Assembly (NCBI RefSeq): GCF_000003815.2
Contig: NC_049995.1
Coordinates: 15,978,931 to 16,042,930, forward strand
Direction of reading: 5' to 3'
DNA: 64,000 nt
Origin: Branchiostoma floridae
Lineage: Eukaryota > Chordata > Leptocardii > Amphioxiformes > Branchiostomatidae
Below, piece by piece: positions 1-12,000 of this stretch. The notes beneath the pieces are model-generated. The model was not told where the DNA came from and searched no databases. It worked only from the letters and a program-made list of their open reading frames with translations. The first letter of the stretch is position 1; each line of letters opens with the position of its first letter. The translations under genes and the position numbers were made by a program.

Positions 1-38
1 TTCCTTCTTGGCCACTTCCTTCAGTTGCTTTTTCACCG
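1..38 (-). CDS. Discoidin repeat DS13, first codons only
   Basis: The window edge cuts this exon A. The visible 38 bp encode AVKKQLKEVAKKE after the phase-1 junction, with the same acceptor position as the other copies (AG at 39-40). The gene therefore continues beyond the left end with at least one more repeat. Confidence 0.8.
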
Positions 39-3000
39 CTTTTTTTTTTGTAAAAAAAGAAGAGAAATATGTCTGATCATGAACAGATGGATAATCATCA
101 TATGTTTAAGACTTTTAAGAGTTTGAGTCTAATCAAAAAGCTCAGAACAATTGTTTGACAAATGCGAAATCATTGTCTTCGATCAAAAGTTAGAGCTACA
201 CTTAGATCCATAGAAAAGAGAAAATGTAACAAAATTGTAAAGTCTTTTGTTTTTAGAATTGACCAGCTTACCATCTTCAACGATCATGTCTGCCCTCATG
301 CAGATATGATCGTTCCACGTGACTGGGTGAATCTTGACATAACGTGCATTGAAGGGTCCGCCGAACTCAGCAAAGTTATGGGTGACTGGCGTGTCTGTGT
401 CTTTGTTGCCCTTGAAGATCTGTGCAACACAAATGTTAAGTTAGAAACACACAGGGTTGTAGACACATTAAATTACTGAATTAATTTATCGTTAAAGGCT
501 ATTATTAAGCTTATGACATACCTTAAGTTCTCCTTTCTTGTCCTTGTACTCGTTTTCGTCTCCATTCTCCAGTCCATACGACAGTGTGTATGACGTGACC
601 CAGTGGCTAGTCGGTCCGTCCGGCCAGTCCGGACTGGAGTTTCTGCCTTGTGTAACGATCCCGGTGACGAGCTTCTCCTGCTCCAAGTCGATGAGAAGGA
701 ACTGTTTGTCGTCGTTTGTAGCCGCACACCAGGCTCCGGCTTCGTCTTTGGTCTCCACGACGCCAAACTTGGCCTGGGTGACGGTGTAACGCGCGTCCAG
801 CTCGGTAGAGGTCGTGACAGAAACCATAGTGACGCTGCTGGCGATCACCGATGTTTCTGTGACACTTTCAGCAATAACTGTCATCTGTTCTTCCTTCTTG
901 GCCACTTCCTTCAGTTGCTTTTTAACCGCTTTTATGTAAAATAAGACAAGAAGTATGTCTGATTAGAATGAGATTGATTTTGATATAATCTGTTTTACAG
1001 TTTGTTGTTTAAGTCCAATAAAATAAGTCGGCACAATTGTTTGGCCAAAAACATTCTATCGCCGCCAGGGCTTTGTTTTCCATCAAAAGTGACAGCTACA
1101 CTTAAAGATATTATAGAAAAAGAGAAATTGTCATCTGTTAGGCTTGTGTGTAGTTTAATGTTTGTTTGTATTGTTGAATAACTTACGATCTTCAACGATC
1201 ATGTCTGCTCTCATACAAATGTGGTCGTTCCACGTGACTGGGTGGATCTTGACATAACGTGCATTGAACGGTCCGCCGAACTCAGCAAAGTTATGAGTGA
1301 CTGGCGTGTCTGTGTCTTTGTTGCCCTTGAAGACCTGTGCAAAGAAAATATAATTTAAGATGGAAATCCATAGAGTTGTAGACAAATTACTTCACTGAAT
1401 TAATTCAGCAAAGGTTACGGGGCTTACTTTCAGCTCTCCTTTCTTGTCCTTGTACTCGTTTTCGTCTCCGTTCTCCAGTCCATACGTACGACAGTGTGTA
1501 TGACGTGACCCAGTGGCTAGTCGGTCCGTCCGGCCAGTCCGGACTGGAGTTTCTGCCTTGTGTAACGATCCCGGTGACGAGCTTCTCCTGCTCCAAGTCG
1601 ATGAGAAGGAACTGTTGGTCGTCGTTTGTAGCCGCACACCAGGCTCCGGCTTCGTCTTTGGTCTCCACGATGCCAAACTTGGCCTGGGTGACGGTGTAAC
1701 GCACGTCCAGCTCCGTGGAAGTGGTGACAGAAACCATAGTGACGCTACTGGCGATCACCGATGTTTCCGTGACACTTTCAGCAATTACTGTCATGTGCTC
1801 TTCCTTCTTGGCCACTTCCTTCAGTTGCTTTTTCACCGCTTTTTCGTAAAACAAGACAAGAATTGTCGATGTAGGTTAGACATCCAGGTAATACGATACA
1901 CCAAAAAGTAGTTACTCAAGCAACTGGATATAGTTTTGGAAACGGTCAGACGTTTTAACTGGCCAGTTTTCGTCAGTGACACTGAAGTGATCTGGAAGAA
2001 ACGGTCTTTTATACTCTAACTATGAATGTAGACAATTTCAGATGTCCAATAAGAAACGTTCTAAGACAATTCAGATTGAAAAGATAAGAAGTATATCTGA
2101 TCACAAACAGATTGATTCTGATATCATCTGTTTTACAGTTTGCGGTTTGAGTCCAATAAAATATGTCGGCACAATTTTCGGCCAACAGCATTACATCACT
2201 GCCAGAATGTTTTACAATTAAAAGTGACAGCTACACTTAAAAGCAAAGAGGAAGAAAACATCCAACAAAATTGCAATCTATTAAAGGCATTTGTGTAGTT
2301 CGACACTTTGGGTTTTAGGGATGAATAACTTACGATCTTCAACGATCATGTCCGCTCTCATACAGATGTGGTCGTTCCACGTGACTGGGTGGATCTTGAC
2401 ATAACGTGCATTGAACGGTCCGCCGAACTCAGCAAAGTTATGGGTGACTGGCGTGTCTGTGTCTTTGTTGCCCTTGAAGATCTGTACCACGGAAATGTTT
2501 AGTTAGAAACTCACAGAGATGTAGACAAATCACTGAATTGATTTAGCAAAGGTAAAGGCTTACTTTCAGTTCTCCCTTCTTGTCCTTGTACTCGTTTTCG
2601 TCTCCATTCTCCAGTCCATACGACAGTGTGTATGACGTGACCCAGTGGCTAGTCGGTCCGTCCGGCCAGTCCGGACTGGAGTTTCTGCCTTGTGTAACGA
2701 TCCCGGTGACGAGCTTCTCCTGCTCCAAGTCGATGAGAAGGAACTGTTTGTCGTCGTTTGTAGCCGCACACCAGGCTCCGGCTTCGTCTTTGGTCTCCAC
2801 GACGCCAAACTTGGCCTGGGTGACGGTGTAACGCACGTCCAGCTCGGTAGAGGTCGTGACAGAAACCACAGTGACGCTGCTGGCGATCACCGATGTTTCT
2901 GTGACACTTTCAGCAATAACTGTCATCTGCTCTTCCTTCTTGGCCACTTCCTTCAGTTGCTTTTTCACCGCTTTTTCGTAAAACAAGACAAGAAGTGTCG

Positions 3001-6000
3001 ATGTAGGTTAGACATCCAGGCAATAAGATACACCAAAAAGTAGTTACTCAAGCAACTTGATATAGTTTTGGAAACGGTCAGACGTTTTAACCGGAATCCA
3101 CTAATTTTCGTCAGTGACACTGAAGTGATCTGGAAGAAACGGTCTTTTATAATCTATTAAACTATGAATGAAGATAATTTCAGATGTCCAATAGGAAACG
3201 TTCTAAGACAATTCAGATTGACAAGATAAGAAGTATATCTGATCACAAACAGATTGATTTTGATATCATCTGTTTTAAAGTTTGCGGTTTGAGTCCAATA
3301 AAATATGTCGGCACAATTTTCTGCCAAAAGCATTATATCACTGCCAGAATGTTTTACAATTAAAAGTGACAGTTACACTTAAAAGCAAAGGAAGAAAACA
3401 TCCAACAAAATTGCAATCTATTAAAGGCATTTGTGTAGTTCGACACTTTGGGTTTTAGGGATGAATAACTTACGATCTTCAACGATCATGTCCGCTCTCA
3501 TACAGATGTGGTCGTTCCACGTGACTGGGTGGATCTTGACATAACGTGCGTTGAACGGTCCGCCGAACTCAGTAAAGTTATGGGTGACTGGCGTGTCCGT
3601 GTCTTTGTTGCCCTTGAAGATCTGTGCAACAAGAATGTTAAGTTAGAAACACACGGGGTTGTACACAATTTACTTCACTGAATAGATTTTGCAAAGGTTA
3701 CGGGGCTTACTTTCAGTTCTCCCTTCTTGTCCTTGTACTGGTTTTCGTCTCCATTCTCCAGTCCGTACGACAGTGTGTATGACGTGACCCAGTGGCTAGT
3801 CGGTCCGTCCGGCCAGTCCGGACTGGAGTTTCTGCCTTGTGTAACGATCCCGTTGACGAGCTTCTCCTGCTCCAAGTCGATGAGAAGGAACTGTTTGTCG
3901 TCGTTTGTAGCCGCACACCAGGCTCCGGCTTCGTCTTTGGTCTCCACGACGCCAAACTTTGCCTGAGTGACGGTGTAACGCACGTCCAGCTCGGTAGAAG
4001 TGGTGACAGAAACCATAGTGACGCTGCTGGCGATCACGGATGTTTCTGTGACACTTTCAGCAATAACTGTCATCTGTTCTTCCTTCTTGGCCACTTCCTT
4101 CAGTTGCTTTTTCACCGCTTTTATGTAAAATAAGACAAAAAGTATATCTGATTACAATGAGATGGATTTTGATATAATCTGTTTTACAGTTTTAGGTTTA
4201 AGTCCAATAAAATAAGTCGGCACAATTGTTTGGCCAAAAACATTCTATCGCCGCCAGGGCTTTGTTTTCCATCAAAAGTGACAGCTACACTTAAAGATAT
4301 TATAGAATGTAGACAATTTCAGATGTCCAATAAGAAACGTTCTAAGACAATTCAGATTGAAAAGATAAGAAGTATATCTGATCACAAACAGATTGATTCT
4401 GATATCATCTGTTTTACAGTTTGCGGTTTGAGTCCAATAAAATATGTCGGCACAATTTTCGGCCAACAGCATTACATCACTGCCAGAATGTTTTACAATT
4501 AAAAGTGACAGCTACACTTAAAAGCAAAGAGGAAGAAAACATCCAACAAAATTGCAATCTATTAAAGGCATTTGTGTAGTTCGACACTTTGGGTTTTAGG
4601 GATGAATAACTTACGATCTTCAACGATCATGTCCGCTCTCATACAGATGTGGTCGTTCCACGTGACTGGGTGGATCTTGACATAACGTGCATTGAACGGT
4701 CCGCCGAACTCAGCAAAGTTATGGGTGACTGGCGTGTCTGTGTCTTTGTTGCCCTTGAATATCTGTACAACGGAAATGTTTAGTTAGAAACTCACAGAGA
4801 TGTAGACAAATCACTGAATTGATTTAGCAAAGGTAAAGGCTTACTTTTAGTTCTCCCTTCTTGTCCTTGTACTCGTTTTCGTCTCCATTCTCCAGTCCGT
4901 ACGACAGTGTGTATGACGTGACCCAGTGGCTAGTCGGTCCGTCCGGCCAGTCCGGACTGGAGTTTCTGCCTTGTGTAACGATCCCGGTGACGAGCTTCTC
5001 CTGCTCCAAGTCGATGAGAAGGAACTGTTTGTCGTCGTTTGTAGCCGCACACCAGGCTCCGGCTTCGTCTTTGGTCTCCATGACTCCAAACTTGGCCTGA
5101 GTGACGGTGTAACGCACGTCCAGCTCGGTAGAGGTCGTGACAGAGACAGTGATGCTCGAGCTTGCCATTACGGATGTCTCCGTCACGGTTTCTGCTATAG
5201 TCGTCATCGTTTCCTGTCTCTTTTCCAACTCTTTTATTTCTTTCTTCTTGGCTGTAGAATGTACAATGATGTAGATTAGTAGATAAGTATAGCACGTTCA
5301 AAGGCAAAGAAATAAGCCGAAAAAATGGTGAATGTAATGTACAGAGAATGCACCTAAACCTAATTGAGTAGCCACATGAAGCGGACAACCACCACTTGTC
5401 ACAAGGCACACTAAAACGTTCCTGTCAATTTAACATGATTCACAACACCCTGTCTAATGCAACCAATTGCCCTTTGCAAACCTTTTCATCAGTTCCTTGA
5501 TTGATTGCTTAAACCAGCAGGTTAGTCTGTACGGACAAAGCTCTATATCAAAGTCTCCCATTGTGCTTACCGTCCTCAACGATCATGTCTGCCCTCATGC
5601 AGATATGGTCATTCCATGTGACTGGGTGGATCTTGACATAACGTGCATTGAACGGTCCGCCGAACTCAGCAAAGTTATGGGTGACTGGCGTGTCTGTGTC
5701 TTTGTTGCCCTTGAAGATCTGTGCAACAAGAATGATTGGTAAGAAACTCACATTATTGTAGACATTTATATTATTTCCTTGACTTCAAACAACAAAGGTA
5801 AAGGCTTACTTTTAGTTCTCCTTTCACGTCCTTGTACTCGTTTTCGTCTCCATTCTCCAGTCCATACGACAGTGTGTATGACGTGACCCAGTGGCTAGTC
5901 GGTCCGTCCGGCCAGTCCGGACTGGAGTTTCTGCCTTGTGTAACGATCCCGGTGACGAGCTTCTCCTGCTCCAAGTCGATGAGAAGGAACTGTTTGTCGT

Positions 6001-9000
6001 CGTTTGTAGCCGCACACCAGGCTCCGGCTTCGTCTTTGGTCTCCACGACGCCAAACTTGGCCTGGGTGACGGTGTAACGCACGTCCAGCTCCGTGGAAGT
6101 GGTGACAGAAACCATAGTAACGCTGCTGGCGATCACCGATGTTTCTGTGACACTTTCAGCAATAACTGTCATCTGCTCTTCCTTCTTGGCCACTTCGTTC
6201 AGTTGCTTTTTCACCGCTATTCGTAAAACAAGACAAGAAGTGTCGATGTAGGTTAGACATCCAGGTAATAAGATACACCAAAAAGTAGTTACTCAAGCAA
6301 CTGGATATAGTTTTGGAAACGGTCAGACGTTTTAACTGGAATCCACCAATTTTCGTCAGTGACACTGAAGTGATCTGGAAGAAACGGTATTTTATACTCT
6401 AACTATGAATGAAGACAATTTCAGATGTCCAATAGGAAACGTTCTAAGACAATTCAGATTGACAAGATAAGAAGTATATCTGATCACAAACAGATTAATT
6501 TTGATATCATCTGTTTTACAGTTTGCGGTTTGAGTCCAATAAAATATGTCGGCACAATTTTCGGCCAAAAGCGTTATATCACTGCCAGAATGTTTTACAA
6601 TTAAAAGTGACAGCTACACTTAAAAGCAAAGAGGAAGAAAACATCCAACAAAATTGCAATCTATTAAAGGCATTTGTGTAGTTCGACACTTTGGGTTTGA
6701 GGGATGAATAACTTACGATCTTCAACGATCATGTCCGCTCTCATACAGATGTGGTCGTTCCACGTGACTGGGTGGATCTTGACATAACGTGCATTGAACG
6801 GTCCGCCGAACTCAGCGAAGTTATGGGTGACTGGCGTGTCTGTGTCTTTGTTACCCTTGAAGATCTGTGCAACAAGAATGTTAAGTTAGAAACACACGGG
6901 GTTGTAAACAATTTACTTCACTGAATTGATTTCGCAAAGGTTACGGAGCTTACTTTTAGTTCTCCCTTCTTGTCCTTGTACTCGTTTTCGTCTCCATTCT
7001 CCAGTCCATACGACAGTGTGTATGACGTGACCCAGTGGCTAGTCGGTCCGTCCGGCCAGTCCGGACTGGAGTTTCTGCCTTGTGTAACGATCCCGGTGAC
7101 GAGCTTCTCCTGCTCCAAGTCGATGAGAAGGAACTGTTTGTCGTCGTTTGTAGCCGCACACCAGGCTCCGGCTTCGTCTTTGGTCTCCACGACGCCAAAC
7201 TTGGCCTGGGTGACGGTGTAACGCACGTCCAGCTCGGTAGAGGTCGTCACGGAGACCATGATGCTTGAAGATGCCATGACGGACGTTTCTGTAACGCTTT
7301 CAGCGATGACGGTCATTGTTTCTTCCTTCTTTGCGACCTCCTTTATCGCCTTTTTAGCCTCTATGATGCAGAAAAATGTTGATCATTGACTCAAGCATGT
7401 ACATAAATATGTCGTGTCACATAATAGTCTTCATCATCTGTCACGTAGCTGGGGACGTCAAAGACTAAATTGGTTTTACTGGGTTGACGAGAAGACAGAC
7501 TGAGTTTTGAAAGCTCCCTAAAGCTAAACGTAGCAAAGGTTTTTGTGTTCATAGGTTAGTTATTTCGTCAAAAGTATGATCGTCGACACATCGCTGGTCA
7601 CACATTTTCTCATAGGATTGCGGAACAAACTGCTGGTGTTGTAGTAGCCTCGCGTGGCTAGGGCTGATGACTAAGAAACTAGAGGTACTGAGAATCCCTG
7701 ACAGGTGCTAAAGTTGTGCTCGCGGGATATCCACTTTACACCAATGTCCCGACTCGACTAAGGGAGATGCAAATGGGTACCTAGCACTGACTTTTTACGT
7801 CCTTCGGATAGGAAACGTGACGTAAGCCTTACTGGGTATGAAAATCAAACAAGTCGTAAGCTTACCATCCTCCACGATCATGTCGGCCCGCATGCAGATG
7901 TGATCATTCCAAGTCACTGGGTGGATCTTGACGTAACGCGCTTTGAAGGGGCCGTTAAGCTGCGCAAAGTTGTGCGTCACCGGAGTGTCTGTATCTTTGT
8001 TGCCCTTGAAAATCTGTTTGGCAGAAAAGTAGTTTAGAAAATTCGTTTAGTTATAGACCTTGTTATCAGCACTTGTTTTGTATATTAAACCAAATAGATA
8101 TCTTATTTGTTCTTACTTTAAGTTCTCCTTTGGCGTCCTTGTACTGGTTTTCGTCTCCATTCTCCAGTCCATACGACAGTGTGTATGACGTGACCCAGTG
8201 GCTAGTCGGTCCGTCCGGCCAGTCCGGACTGGAGTTTCTGCCTTGTGTAACGATCCCGGTGACGAGCTTCTCCTGCTCCAAGTCGATGAGAAGGAACTGT
8301 TTGTCGTCGTTTGTAGCCGCACACCAGGCTCCGGCTTCGTCTTTGGTCTCCACGACGCCGAACTTGGCCTGGGTGACGGTGTAACGCACGTCCAGCTCGG
8401 TAGAGGTCGTTACAACGACTGAGATGCTGCTGCTAGCCATGACTGACGTCTCCGTCACGGTTTCTGCAATGACTGTCTTCTCCTCTTCTTTCTTTATCTG
8501 TATCTTTGTGTCTGTGAAAGCAAAGAGGTTCATGCATGTATTTCTATGTATCTTTAACCTTTACGATTGCAATGAAATGAACGCATACGTCTTTTTATTT
8601 ATTTTACTTTACTTTACTTTATTTTACATCTTTTCATATGGCGTATATGTCTTCGTTTTCCTCTTCTTTGTAATACTGTGGGTGGGGTGGCTATGGCACG
8701 CGGGCATAGCAGCTACCAATTTGGCCCTAAAGTCTTCTGATTCCATACTCTAATGTAAAAAGTAAGTCCAAAACAGTCTTTTTTTTGCTGAAATTAACCG
8801 CTAATTCCACATAATGGCTTCACGTGGTTCCCCTTGAGGTCCCATCTGTTGGCTGCTAACCCAGCCCTACAGGCTTCTGTACAACATGTCACCTGACTCC
8901 CCAATCCGATGTGACGTGAAAAAAGGAAGTCTAAAACAGTCCTTGTTTTGCTGAAATTAACCGGTAATTCTACATAACGGCTTCCAGTGGTTCACCTTGA

Positions 9001-12000
9001 GGTACTTTATTCCAGTTAGAGATAAAGATACTTACCGTCCTCAATGATGATGTCCGCCCGCATGGCGATGTGCTCGTGCCAAGTGACGATGTGGATCTTG
9101 ATGTATCTTGCCGTGAACGTGCCGCTGTAGGCTTTGAAGGAGTGGCTCACAGGGGTGTCGGTGTCGACGTTTGCCTTAAAAATCTGAGAAAGCAGAGAAG
9201 TCAAGTATGGCAACATAGAATAGTTACCGAACTCGACTCTAAAGTTATGGTGCAACAGTTTTAGTGTAACTGTATAATGTATAAACGTGAATCAGTAACA
9301 TTTATAATTCAGATACCACAATAATGCACAAAGAAGTCCAAAAATTAAACTAAAGCTTTATTTTTTCAACTCCTACCTAAATATCATAGATATTCATTTG
9401 CAACTTCTGGAGTTATGATATCCACAAACACAAGAACATACAGGCGCCACGAAAAACATAATCTTCAAAGGCACTACGTACACTCACAACTCTAACTACT
9501 CGCATGCAGTCTTTCAATGTAAGTTGATTATCAAAACACTCACCACAGCCTCTCCCTTAGAGTTTTTGTACTCCGTCTCGTCTCCGTTCTCCAGCCCGTA
9601 GGAGATCTTGTATGACGTGACCCACTGCTGTGTGGGTCCGTCCGGCCAGTCCGGGCTGGAGTTCCTCCCCTGTGTGACGATCCCGGTGACCAGCTGAGCG
9701 GACTCCAAGTCGATCAGAAGAAACTGTTTGTCGTCGTTTGTAGCCGCACACCAAGCCCCGGCCTCAGTCGCCGTCTCTACGCACGAGAACTTGGCCCGAG
9801 TGATGGAAGTTTTCTCGCTGAGCTCGGTTGAGCTAGTCATCACTACAGTTGTGGTACTGCTTGCCATCACGGAGGTCACAGACACGGATTCTGCGATGGT
9901 TGTCTTGGTCGTTTCCACTTCCATCATCTGCACCTCCAGCTTCTTCGTTTCTGCAAAAGACCGTGTTACAAACCGTTTAGAGATCTTCTTCGATGTGCAT
10001 CTTACAAAGTCTAAAGGTAAGGAGATTGTCAATGTATGGTATGACCCCAAGAAATACTTATTCGCTCAAGTATTCTCACATACGTTCACTTTCGTGTGTC
10101 AACCCTTCAATATCCATAGATTTGAAGATGCTATGATAAATCAACCATGTCGAGTATCAACTTCAGGCAACTTCGAGCACCTGCAACAATATGCCTTCTG
10201 TCAGATTGCGTCAATGGAAACACGGAGTCTATTTGCTACCGGTTCCCGGGTTAATTTTAATTCCGATTCAACCAGTTGCCCTGCCGGGCTAGTAAAAAAT
10301 ACCAGGAAGCAACAAGATGTCCCACGGCATCCCGGCAGGAACCTTTTTTTTCAATCTGGGACCTAAGGAAAGCTTCGGGAAAACTTTTGCCACTCTCCTT
10401 CACACTGATACTGGACATACATACGATATTGCACTTCTCGATGTATAACTTTATTACACAACAATTGTACGAGGTACAAAGTATGCCATCTACATAATTA
10501 TAACTACAGTGCTATAACTTATCTTAAGGCTTATCTAACTAATACTGGAGTTGAAGTATGGGATAAGTTTTCAAACCAAAATCCCTTACCATCCTCAATG
10601 ATGACGTCAGCCCTCATGGCGATGTGTCCATGCCAGGTGAGCACGTGGATCTTGATGTATCTGGCCGTGAAGGTGCCGTTGTACGTTTTAAAGGCGTGGC
10701 TCACAGGTGTGTCCGTGTCCACGTTACCTTTGAACACCTGGATTTTGTAATGATAATGATGATCATGATTATGACGATAAGGAAGATATTTTCATTCATC
10801 ACAAAGCTTTGCAGGTTGAAAGGTTCCTTGGGTAGGCTTTGAAGTTATTTTGTAACCCATGTCCTAAACAAGAAGTTTCAGATCAATTGTCATTGCCTTT
10901 GCTGCCCTTTCCCGTTCAAACATTTGGCAGGAATCAGTTTTAGAGATAGACATTCCAATTAGAACACCTTCTTATATAGCCCTTTTAATTCCAGTGGTGT
11001 CACGTATGTAGATCATGCAATTGGATGTTATTGCAAGGGATGATGGCGATCTTCTGATACTTAACGTATTGTTTTGCTAAGCTGTATAGTATCTTGATAT
11101 TTTAAACTTTATCTATGTGACATGCAGCGAGTCGTTTTAAAGAACATAGACGTTGTGTATGATGGAGACCCCAATTATGTACACTCACCAGAAGCTCTCC
11201 CTTCTTGTCCTTATACTCGGTCTCGTCTCCATTCTCCAGTCCGTACGACAGTGTGTATGACGTCACCCACTGCTGCGTGGGTCCGTCCGGCCAGTCCGGG
11301 CTGGAGTTCCTTCCCTGTGTGACGATCCCGGTCACCAGCTGAGCGGACTCCAGGTCGATCAGAAGAAACTGTTTGTCGTCGTTGACTTTCGCACACCAGG
11401 CTCCGGCCTCGGTCGCCGTCTCTACACACGAGAACTTGGCCCGAGTGACGGAGGTCTGGACGCTGAGTTCTGTAGACGTTGTCATGACAACCGTGATGCT
11501 GGTGATGCTGCTGGCAAATGAGGAGTACTTGGAAACGGATTCTGCGATGGTTGTCATCTTCGTCTCCATCTCGGCCTTCTCAACCTCTAGCTTCTTCGTT
11601 TCTGTAGGAAATCAATACATTGAGGTCTTTGTTCTAGTCTCCAGTTACCAGACTCCGTTCTGGCCGAATACTAATAGGGGACTTATTATGGCCAAGTTAG
11701 GAATAAAAGCACAGTAGGAGTTAATTGGCCCAGTGCTAGGAGTTAACTGACTGACATGTGGATAGATAGTTGCAAACGACTTAGTGAGATCCTATGACAA
11801 CTTATTTGTCCCTATTTTGCCAAATGTTTCTATTTTATTATGCAGCTTGCTAGTCTGATTGGAGACTATCTTTGCTCATACGAGTATGGTATAGCTAGTA
11901 CCATGGCCGTTTTAATCCACATGGGTTTATGGAACAAGCTTCTACGTGATTGTTTTCCTGATGTAGATAACCTAGTCTCTGCCAAATTGACTACGACGGC

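Noticed and set aside
473-8322. Second minus-strand frame (starting MASWRPKTKPEPG) in every A exon
   Set aside because: An out-of-frame reading of the same exons; conserved only because the DNA is conserved.
538-8422. Plus-strand open frames of 80-130 codons repeated about every 1.1 kb opposite the discoidin exons
   Set aside because: They are antisense shadows of the A exons. The minus strand has domain motifs, matching splice sites and phases; the plus-strand readings have none.
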